From Terriglobia bacterium (GTDB lineage Bacteria > Acidobacteriota > Terriglobia > Bryobacterales > Bryobacteraceae), in NCBI GenBank assembly GCA_020073615.1, contig JAIQEX010000076.1:1-32950 (forward strand): DNA of 32,950 bases. Reading direction: 5' to 3'. Shown here one piece after another: positions 23,528 through 30,059 of this stretch; position 1 is the stretch's first letter, and every line of letters starts with the position of its first letter. The translations under genes were made by a program, and so were the position numbers. The notes under the pieces were generated by a model. The model was not told the origin of the DNA and did not search any database. It saw only the letters and a program-made list of their open reading frames with translations.

Positions 23528-23800
23528 ATGTCAAAGGACATCGCGGATACCATCGCTCAGGCGGTGGGCAAGACTCTGCGGAGGCGCGGATTCCTGAAAG
23601 GAGTAGGCGCGAGTCTGGGTGCGGCGGCACTGGGCGTGGTAACGCAACGCCGGGCCCGGGCGATGGAGTCCTGCCAGGGTTTCACCTGCGATCCGCAGCC
23701 CCACAAATGCAGCGACCCATTCACCTGTGTGGGTACGACTTACAACTGCTCGGCACCGTTTAAGAACCCGGCTGCCCAGGAGGACGAGGAGGCCAACTGA
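23528..23800 (+). CDS. Cys-rich peptide with Tat-type leader, precursor 4
   Basis: 90 residues; the ATG at 23528 has an ideal TAAGGAGG upstream, the strongest ribosome binding site of the four. The leader reads L-R-R-R-G-F-L-K-G-V-G-A-S-L-G-A-A-A-L, the closest of the set to the Tat consensus, and ends A-R-A at residue 45. The mature part (46-90) has Cys49, 54, 61, 67 and 74, so the first two intervals are changed to x4 and x6 while the total span stays 26 residues. G-F-T-C-D and P-F-T-C-V keep the F-x-C motif, followed by A-P-F-K and the acidic tail E-D-E-E-A-N. The shifted second Cys may make it a diverged product. Confidence 0.85.
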   Translation: MSKDIADTIAQAVGKTLRRRGFLKGVGASLGAAALGVVTQRRARAMESCQGFTCDPQPHKCSDPFTCVGTTYNCSAPFKNPAAQEDEEAN

Positions 23801-23822
23801 GGCGGCCGCCCGGGTGCCTCAG
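23797..23822. terminator. hairpin at the end of the peptide cluster
   Basis: CTGAGGC (23797-23803) and GCCTCAG (23816-23822) form a perfect 7-bp stem whose left arm overlaps the precursor 4 stop. It lies between convergent genes and could serve both strands, but no U-tract is seen. Confidence 0.4.
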
Positions 23823-23842
23823 TCAGAAGAGGGAAAGGCGTG

Positions 23843-25414
23843 CTACTGGCCCTCGACGGCTACCAGTTCGAGAGCCTTGGTCTCGCCTTTCCCAAGAACC
23901 ACGGCTACGGCCTTGGATTCGTACGGCTTCATGTAGCCGGCGTTCCGGTACCCACCGGACACGATGCTACTCCAGGCCATGACCTTGTATGTTCCCGGCC
24001 TTATTCCGCTAATATGCGCTACGCCTGTTTCATCCGCTTGTTCGGCCCGGTAGTCGGCCGGGCGCCCGGAGTCCGGAATCAAGGTGACCAACGGTGCGTA
24101 CGCGGGCTGGCCGTCAGCGGCGGCCACACGAGCCGACAAGGTGGCGCCGGCGCAGGAGAGCACGAGATCGAGATGCGCGGGTGCCGCGGGGTCGTAGCGT
24201 ATGGTCAGGCCGTCAAGTTCCTGTTGTCCGTAGGTGGCGGACTCCACGAATGCGTCACTGGGAAGGCCGGTGAGTACCAGGGTATACAGACCGGCGCCGA
24301 GGCCGCTCAACCGGAACGCGCCGGCCGGATCGATGCTGCTTCGCGGTCTTGCGGCTTGCGAAAACTCGACCGGATCGAGACCGGCTTCAACATGAGCGGG
24401 CCGGTCCGCGCCGGTGGGCACGTCTTTCCACGTGACATGGCCTTCCAATTGAGCCTGGCGGCCCACATAGACGACGACGTCGGGCGCTCTATCGGTAACT
24501 TCCACGCCCACCCAGGCGCCGCGAAATTCCTGGGCAACCAGAAAGTAACTGCCAGGGATGACATTTACGAATGCGAATGCGCCGCGCTCGTTAGATCGCT
24601 CGGACCTGGCGCCCCAATAGTCCAGCCCTCCTGTTTCGTAGCCCATTGGATAGAGGGCGAGGCTGGACCCGGGAATCGGGCTCCGGTCCTCCCAACGGAC
24701 CACGTGTCCGCGGATGACGGCCAGCGGGCCTCTAGCCAGAATCATGTCGATTCCGGCGGTGCGCGCTCCGGCGCTGACGACGAGAGGAGCGGCGGATTCA
24801 GGATCCGGAGCATTCGGGTAAAACGCCAAACCATAACCCTCGCCGGAACGGTCCGTCCGGTTGTTTCTGTACAGCGCTCTCACGTAATAGGTGCCGGGGA
24901 CCAGGGTGGCGAACTTGAACTCGCCATCGGCTTCGGTGGTAGTGCGGTCGACGTACTCCAACGAGGGGCGGCCTCGTGAATAGATGCGCCGCAGCACTCT
25001 TACGTCGACGCCCGCCAGCGGTATGCCTTCGGGGTCGTGCACCGCCCCGCTGATGGAAGCGACTGGCGTGAGACGCACGACGAATGGCGGCGCGCCATCG
25101 GCTGGCACGAGTACAATCACGGGCGACTTTACAAAATCCGGGCGTGCCGCCTCCAGGTAGTACCGTTTTCCAGGAACGAGGCGCAGCTTCACTTGACCGT
25201 TGGCATCGGCTTCGAGATGCCGCGTCTGTTCGCCCGCTCCCCGGAGGTCGAGGGAGGCCCGGCCGACGGCCTGTTGCGAAGTGCGGCTGACGACTTGAAT
25301 GATGGTCTCGACGTCGTCGGAGGCGGGCGAAGCTGCCCTCACACACAAGATCGCCAGCGCGAATTTCCATTTGGCAGAAGATCGACAACGGCGCATTCGC
25401 GGACCAGTGGTCAT
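23843..25414 (-). CDS. exported protein with carboxypeptidase-regulatory-like domains
   Basis: 523 residues with a signal-type segment near 15-32 (W-K-F-A-L-A-I-L-C-V-R-A-A-S-P-A-S); a second in-frame ATG at codon 7 is an equally good start. The mature part is a string of beta-sandwich repeats of the carboxypeptidase regulatory / SdrD B-like kind, seen in S-I-S-G-A-V-H-D-P-E-G-I-P-L-A-G-V-D-V-R-V, then G-E-F-K-F-A-T-L-V-P-G-T-Y-Y-V-R-A, G-A-F-A-F-V-N-V-I-P-G-S-Y-F and H-I-S-G-I-R-P-G-T-Y-K-V. These domains are adhesive or structural and very common in Solibacter-like bacteria. No catalytic domain is present. It follows the kinase gene by 27 bp on the same strand and converges on the peptide cluster. 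Confidence 0.8.
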   Translation of the reverse strand: MTTGPRMRRCRSSAKWKFALAILCVRAASPASDDVETIIQVVSRTSQQAVGRASLDLRGAGEQTRHLEADANGQVKLRLVPGKRYYLEAARPDFVKSPVIVLVPADGAPPFVVRLTPVASISGAVHDPEGIPLAGVDVRVLRRIYSRGRPSLEYVDRTTTEADGEFKFATLVPGTYYVRALYRNNRTDRSGEGYGLAFYPNAPDPESAAPLVVSAGARTAGIDMILARGPLAVIRGHVVRWEDRSPIPGSSLALYPMGYETGGLDYWGARSERSNERGAFAFVNVIPGSYFLVAQEFRGAWVGVEVTDRAPDVVVYVGRQAQLEGHVTWKDVPTGADRPAHVEAGLDPVEFSQAARPRSSIDPAGAFRLSGLGAGLYTLVLTGLPSDAFVESATYGQQELDGLTIRYDPAAPAHLDLVLSCAGATLSARVAAADGQPAYAPLVTLIPDSGRPADYRAEQADETGVAHISGIRPGTYKVMAWSSIVSGGYRNAGYMKPYESKAVAVVLGKGETKALELVAVEGQ

Positions 25415-25441
25415 CTCGGTTCCATCCTGCCAGGCGTTTCT

Positions 25442-26611
25442 CTATGGTAACCCCCGGCATGCTCCGGGGCCGGGCTCGGCCTCGATCAGGTGCCGATCTT
25501 CGTCGAACGCGGGACGCGCGCGGTAAAACCGCTCGATCAGCCCGCGGCGCACGGCAGCCAGGTCCGGCTTCGGGCAGAACACCACGGCGCATCCGCCGAA
25601 GCCCGCTCCCGTCAGCCGCGCGCCCGTGGCGCCCGATTCCATGGCTGCTTCCACCAGGCGGTCGAGCGCCGGGGAACTCACCTTGAGCCGGTCGCGCAAG
25701 CTCGCGTGCGATTCCAGAAGCAGGCGCCCGAAAGCGGCTGCATCACGGCGCAGCATGGCATCCACCGCCTGCTCCACCCGTAGCGCCTCGCTGGTGACGT
25801 GCAAGAAGCTGTCCCGCTCCGGCCCGGGAGCGAGCGATTGCGCACATTCTTCCGGCTGCCCCGCGACGGCCGCACGGTAGGAAGCGAACCCCAGCCGCGC
25901 AAGCGCCGCGGCGCCGGCCTGGCGCCGCCGGTTGTATTCCTCGCGCGCGCCCCCGGATTTCTCGGCGGTCTCGAGCGAATGCGCCGCCAGAAAGCCCCAG
26001 TCTTCCGGAACCGGAATGGGGCGCACGGAAAGCGGCGCGAACCCGATCAAAGAAGCGCACCCTGCCCGCGACGCCAGCGAGGCGGCATGGTCCATTCCCC
26101 CGCCGCGCGTTCCCACAAACTGCTCGCCCTCGGGTAGTACATCCATCAACTCCTCGAAGGTGGCGTGGAGCCCGTTGGCCCGCAGCAAGGCCAGCATGAA
26201 GGCCACGAGCAAAGCCGAAGACGACGACAGGCCTGCCGCCGGCGGCACATCGGATACCACTGCCGCATCCACCCCACGCAGGCTTTCCGGCCCGCGCAGC
26301 ATGCTGACCACGCGCGCCGCCGCGCGCAGATAATTCTCCCAGTCGCCGGGTGCGGCCGCGGCCGGATCCGCTGTCCACGCGAACTCGCGGCGCCCGTACC
26401 CCGCGCTGGCGGCGCGAATCGTGGTGTCGTCTCTTCTCCGGAACGCCACCCGGACGCGCCTGGCGATGGCCATGGGCAGCACCGCGAGGCCGTGATAGTC
26501 GATGTGCTCGCCGATCAGGTTCACGCGCCCCGGCGCCGCCACGAGCGCGACCTCGCCGCCCGCTCCAAAAGTCCGGGCCAGCAGCTCCCGAGGGTCCGGA
26601 AGTTCTTGCAT
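25442..26611 (-). CDS. GHMP sugar kinase, GALK2-like (galactokinase or GalNAc kinase)
   Basis: 389 residues. The galactokinase signature G-R-V-N-L-I-G-E-H-I-D-Y is at 28-39, the phosphate-binding loop P-P-A-A-G-L-S-S-S-S-A at 123-133, and T-G-A-G-F-G-G near 338. The active-site stretch is G-T-R-G-G-G-M-D (167-174) with Asp174 as base. Classical bacterial galactokinases have G-E-H-T-D-Y-N-G and C-G-I-M-D; here G-E-H-I-D-Y-H-G-x-A-V-L-P-M-A and G-G-G-M-D instead resemble eukaryotic GALK2, which prefers N-acetylgalactosamine. The GH109-type protein and symporter ~9 kb away would fit GalNAc use. Substrate choice is an inference. Divergent from the beta-propeller gene. Confidence 0.85.
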   Translation of the reverse strand: MQELPDPRELLARTFGAGGEVALVAAPGRVNLIGEHIDYHGLAVLPMAIARRVRVAFRRRDDTTIRAASAGYGRREFAWTADPAAAAPGDWENYLRAAARVVSMLRGPESLRGVDAAVVSDVPPAAGLSSSSALLVAFMLALLRANGLHATFEELMDVLPEGEQFVGTRGGGMDHAASLASRAGCASLIGFAPLSVRPIPVPEDWGFLAAHSLETAEKSGGAREEYNRRRQAGAAALARLGFASYRAAVAGQPEECAQSLAPGPERDSFLHVTSEALRVEQAVDAMLRRDAAAFGRLLLESHASLRDRLKVSSPALDRLVEAAMESGATGARLTGAGFGGCAVVFCPKPDLAAVRRGLIERFYRARPAFDEDRHLIEAEPGPGACRGLP

Positions 26612-26640
26612 TTTGCTGCGCTCCCGATCACGATACCACT

Positions 26641-27600
26641 ATGGGTTCATTGCGAAGCTCGATCTGCTGTCTGCTGTCCATCGGCGCCCTCGCGGCCGCC
26701 GAAGTGCCTTCGCCGGCACTGCTGGTATTGAACAAGGAAGGCTCGGTGGCCATTGTCGACCCGGCCTCGCGCCAAGTGGTGGGCCGCGCGCCTACCGGCG
26801 ACGGTCCGCACGAGGTGGAAGCCTCGTCCGATGGCAAGCTGGCGTTTGTGAGCAACTACGGCTCGCAAACTCCCGGCAACACTCTCTCCGTCATCGACCT
26901 CGCGAGCCAGAAGGAACTGCACCGCGTCAACCTGGGCCCTTTACAGCGCCCGCACGGCCTCTCCTTCGCCAACGGCAAACTCTATTTCACCGTCGAGGCC
27001 AACAAGGCGATTGGCCGCTATGACCCCGCCAGCAACCAGGTGGACTGGCTGCTGGGCACCGGCCAGAATGGCACGCACATGGTGCTCTTCAACTCCGCCA
27101 CCAACCAGATCTACACCGCCAACATCGGCTCCGACAGCATCACCATCATTGATTCGGCATTGAACGAAACCGTGGTGCCGGTGGGCAAGGGACCCGAGGG
27201 ATTCGACCTGTCGCCCGACGGCAAGGAGATCTGGGCGGCCCACTCGCGCGATGGCGGCGTCTCCATTATCGATATCGCTTCCAAGCGCGTCACGCACACG
27301 TTTAACGTGCAGACCAAGCGGTCCAACCGGTTGAAATTCACGCCCGACGGCCGCCTGGTGCTGATCTCCGACCTCGACGCCGGCGACCTGGTGGTGCTGG
27401 AGCGGGCCACCCGCAAGGAGTTGAAGCGCGTGAAGCTGGGCAAGAACCCCGCCGGCATCCTGGTCGAGCCCGGCAGCGCGCGCGCCTATGTGGCCGTGAC
27501 CGGCGACAACAACGTGGCGGTGATCGACCTCAAGACCCTGGATCTGACGGCCCGCATCTCCACCGGCACCGGCCCCGACGGCATGGCCTGGATAAAATAG
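26641..27600 (+). CDS. secreted YVTN-type beta-propeller protein
   Basis: 319 residues from the ATG at 26641; an in-frame ATG nearly 300 bp earlier would overlap the divergent kinase gene and add low-complexity residues. The signal peptide is M-G-S-L-R-S-S-I-C-C-L-L-S-I-G-A-L-A-A-A. The rest consists of about seven ~40-residue blades with the pattern V-x-I-x-D-x-A-S-x-x-x-V followed by G-x-x-P-x-G/H and S-x-D-G-x-x-x-x-V-S-N, e.g. S-V-I-D-L-A-S-Q-K-E-L and I-W-A-A-H-S-R-D-G-G-V-S-I-I-D-I. These YVTN/NHL-like propellers bind partners or ligands; no catalytic site is evident. It precedes phhB by 21 bp, with which it may share a transcript. Confidence 0.88.
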   Translation: MGSLRSSICCLLSIGALAAAEVPSPALLVLNKEGSVAIVDPASRQVVGRAPTGDGPHEVEASSDGKLAFVSNYGSQTPGNTLSVIDLASQKELHRVNLGPLQRPHGLSFANGKLYFTVEANKAIGRYDPASNQVDWLLGTGQNGTHMVLFNSATNQIYTANIGSDSITIIDSALNETVVPVGKGPEGFDLSPDGKEIWAAHSRDGGVSIIDIASKRVTHTFNVQTKRSNRLKFTPDGRLVLISDLDAGDLVVLERATRKELKRVKLGKNPAGILVEPGSARAYVAVTGDNNVAVIDLKTLDLTARISTGTGPDGMAWIK

Positions 27601-27621
27601 GCCTGAGGGAGGAGAGCAACG

Positions 27622-27945
27622 ATGACTTTGGCTGAAAAGCACTGCGTGCCATGCCGCGGAGGAGTTCCGCCCCTGAAGGGCGAGGCGCTCGAAAAGATGA
27701 AGCCGCAGGTGCCCGGCTGGCAGGTGGTGGACGAACACCACCTCGCCCGAACCTATGCCTTTCCCGATTTCCGCACCGCGCTCGAGTTCGTCAACCGCGT
27801 TGGCGGCATCGCGGAAGCCGAAGGGCACCATCCGGATCTATACCTGGCGTGGGGGAAAGTCGAAGTGAAGATTTGGACCCACAAAGTCGACGGACTGACA
27901 GAAAGCGACTTCATCCTGGCGGCGAAGATCGACGCGGTGCAGTAG
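27622..27945 (+). CDS. phhB: 4a-hydroxytetrahydrobiopterin dehydratase
   Basis: 107 residues, the usual size of pterin-4a-carbinolamine dehydratase. The enzyme dehydrates 4a-hydroxytetrahydropterin to restore the cofactor of phenylalanine hydroxylase. The family block E-G-H-H-P-D-L-Y-L-A-W-G-K-V-E-V-K-I-W-T-H is at about residues 66-86, with the catalytic His68-His69 pair, and is followed by G-L-T-E-S-D-F-I-L-A-A-K-I-D. GGAGGAGAG precedes the ATG. No aromatic hydroxylase is in the window, so it may serve a distant one or a general pterin-recycling role. The TAG stop is followed at once by hairpin repeats. Confidence 0.93.
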   Translation: MTLAEKHCVPCRGGVPPLKGEALEKMKPQVPGWQVVDEHHLARTYAFPDFRTALEFVNRVGGIAEAEGHHPDLYLAWGKVEVKIWTHKVDGLTESDFILAAKIDAVQ

Positions 27946-28028
27946 GGTAGGCCTCCCGGCCTGCCCTCATGGCCCGAAGGGCCACCGAAGGTGATGAAAG
28001 CCGGTGGGCAGGCTGAAGGCCGCCCACC
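27946..28028. terminator. three hairpins between convergent genes
   Basis: GGTAGGCC-TCCC-GGCCTGCC (27946-27965), TGGCCC-GAA-GGGCCA (27970-27984) and GGTGGGC ... GCCCACC (28003-28028) follow each other in the 130-bp gap between phhB and the TPR regulator. The first is a member of a repeat family also seen at 9096-9114, 12041-12059 and 14593-14612, each next to a gene's 3' end. No U-tract is present. Confidence 0.55.
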
Positions 28029-28075
28029 ACGGCAGCATCTTCAATCGCCTGGACTCGGCTTTCAACCCTGCGCGG

Positions 28076-29833
28076 CTACGGGCTCAAGCCGACGCGCCGC
28101 ACCAGGTCCTGAAACCGGGCGTCGCCGCGCAGCGGGTCGTATACCGGGTCCACCTTCAGGCCGGTCAGAGCGTTGGAATGCTCCAGGTAAGCTTTTTCCA
28201 GGCAGGCCATGGCCTCGTTTGTGTTGTCCACGCCGAGGTACGCCAGCGCCAGCATGGGCGGCACGTCCAGCTGCGGATTCCCGCTTTGCGATTCCAACTG
28301 CGCCAGCGCCTGCTGCGCCTGCGGCCGCCGCCCGGCACGGCCATTGACATAAGCCCGTAAGGTCCCCCAGTGCAAATCGGCCGGATCCTGACTATCGATG
28401 GCCTTGAGGGCTTCCTCCCAGCGTCCCGCCTGTACGTACGCGGCGATCGCGATGGCCTGCGCCCGCGAGAAGTGCGGCTCCATCTCGAGTACCCCGCGAG
28501 CCTGTTCGATGGCCCGGCCATACTGGCGCGAGTAATAAAAGATGGCGCCCTTGTCGGCGCCCAGGATGGGCGAGAGCGGATCCAGTTGGCGGGCGCGCTC
28601 CATCTCCGCGAACGCCTCGTCGAAACGGCCCCGGAACGCCAGGTATTCCGCGTACCAGTGGTGCGCAGTGGCGTAGTTGGGATCCAACTGGATACTCCGC
28701 CGGAACTCCTTCTCCGCGGTCTGCCAATCCCAATCGTAATTCTCCACGATCAGGGCGAGCGAGGCATGCGCCTCCGCCAGGCTGTCGTCCAGTTGCAGCG
28801 CGCGCAGCGCCGCCCTCCGCGCCTTGGGCATCAACTCGTTGTGCGGCGCCAGGAAGTAGCTGCTCATCAGCGCGTAGGAATCCGCCAGGCCCGCGTAGAC
28901 CCGAGCGTAGGTGGGATCGTTGGCGGCGGCCTGTTCAAAGCACGCCACCGCCTGCCGGAATCCGTCCGCGGTCCGCTTGTTCCAGAAGTAGCGGCCCTTC
29001 AGATAGAGATCGTAGGCCGCGTAGCTTTTCGGCGCTAACGGCGCCGGACGGAAGGGGGGCCCGTGGCCGCCGAGGGTAAGCTGGATCTCGTCGGCAATCT
29101 CCTGTGCGATCTCCCCCTGCACGATCAACAGGCTGGTTAGCTCGCGGTCGTACTCCCGCGCCCACAGGTGGGTCTGGTCCTTCACCTGTATGAGCTGGGC
29201 CGCGATCCGCATGCGGGATGAATCGCGCCGCACGCTGCCCTCCAGGATGTACTCGGCCCCCAGCTCGCGCCCGATCCGGCCCAGATCCTCCCGGCTGTTC
29301 TTGTAGCGCATCACCGAGGTGCGCGCGATCACGGCCAGGCGCCGGGAATCGAGGCGTCCAAGCTGGGTAATCATCTCCTCGGTCAGGCCATCGCCGAAAT
29401 ACTCCTGCGCGGCGTCTCCGGTGAGATTCTGAAAGGGCAGCACCGCCAGCACGATGCGCCTCTGGGGGGCCGGAGCGCCGGGACGCAGAAAGCGCCAGCC
29501 CACGTAGGCCGCGGCGGTCACCGGCAGGAGCACCGCCGCGGTCAGCCACAGCCATCTTCCCCGCGCCCCCGGCGGGATGGGGACCGGGACGGCGATGGCG
29601 GCCTCCGCCGGCTCAGCCTCGACCGCTCCCCCGCCGGTTTCGCGGACCTCGGCGACAAACCGATAACCCCGCCCCGGCACCGTGACCACCACCCGCGCGC
29701 CTTCGCCTTTGTCTCCCAGCACCTTGCGGAGCATGAAGACGGTTTGCGTCAGATTGGCATCGGCCACGGCGGTGTCCGGCCACAGCGCGGCCATCAGGTC
29801 CTCTTTCGACACCAACTGCCCGCTCCGTCTCAC
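28076..29833 (-). CDS. winged-helix / TolB-like / TPR membrane regulator
   Basis: 585 residues from a GTG at 29833, but this start cuts the winged helix in half: the same frame continues upstream to 29942 as Y-E-F-T-G-F-Q-L-D-P-D-N-R-L-L-R-R-G-G-E-P-V-S-L-T-P-K-V-F-D-A-L-L-F-L, the expected first part of a Trans_reg_C (OmpR/CadC-type) domain. Only a CTG at 29941 is available there, after a TAG. The order is wHTH, one membrane helix (about 92-115), a TolB/FlgO-like segment beginning L-A-V-L-P-F-Q-N-L-T-G-D, and about six TPRs to the end. Probably a one-component membrane regulator. It is divergent from the secreted protein gene, and the spacer carries 11-bp-phased repeats suited to this type of DNA-binding domain. 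Confidence 0.85.
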   Translation of the reverse strand: MRRSGQLVSKEDLMAALWPDTAVADANLTQTVFMLRKVLGDKGEGARVVVTVPGRGYRFVAEVRETGGGAVEAEPAEAAIAVPVPIPPGARGRWLWLTAAVLLPVTAAAYVGWRFLRPGAPAPQRRIVLAVLPFQNLTGDAAQEYFGDGLTEEMITQLGRLDSRRLAVIARTSVMRYKNSREDLGRIGRELGAEYILEGSVRRDSSRMRIAAQLIQVKDQTHLWAREYDRELTSLLIVQGEIAQEIADEIQLTLGGHGPPFRPAPLAPKSYAAYDLYLKGRYFWNKRTADGFRQAVACFEQAAANDPTYARVYAGLADSYALMSSYFLAPHNELMPKARRAALRALQLDDSLAEAHASLALIVENYDWDWQTAEKEFRRSIQLDPNYATAHHWYAEYLAFRGRFDEAFAEMERARQLDPLSPILGADKGAIFYYSRQYGRAIEQARGVLEMEPHFSRAQAIAIAAYVQAGRWEEALKAIDSQDPADLHWGTLRAYVNGRAGRRPQAQQALAQLESQSGNPQLDVPPMLALAYLGVDNTNEAMACLEKAYLEHSNALTGLKVDPVYDPLRGDARFQDLVRRVGLSP

Positions 29834-29953
29834 CAGGAACAGAAGCGCATCGAAGACCTTGGGTGTGAGCGAAACGGGTTCGCCGCCGCGCCGCAGCAGG
29901 CGATTGTCGGGGTCGAGTTGGAACCCTGTAAATTCGTACAGTTCCTACAGAAT

Positions 29954-30004
29954 ATCTCAATTTGAGAAATTTTTGAGACGGCTTTGATGTAATTTTGAGG
30001 ACTT
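29954..30004. promoter_or_regulatory. four 11-bp-phased TTTGA(G/T) repeats with a palindrome
   Basis: TTTGAG starts at 29961, 29972 and 29994 and TTTGAT at 29983, exactly 11 bp apart, one helical turn. The first repeat is the right arm of the palindrome TCTCAA-T-TTGAGA (29955-29967). The block is conserved almost base for base at 32573-32623. The OmpR/PhoB class binds 11-bp-spaced direct repeats, and a protein of that DNA-binding class is encoded next door. Confidence 0.65.
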
Positions 30005-30059
30005 CTGCGATCACCATCCCGGAGAATGCGTTCAACGCCGCCGACTCAGGAGGAACCTC

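Noticed and set aside
22247-23800. CRISPR-like tandem repeats
   Set aside because: The repetition is paralogous coding sequence of ~90 codons with variable gaps; no short repeat-spacer array exists in the window.
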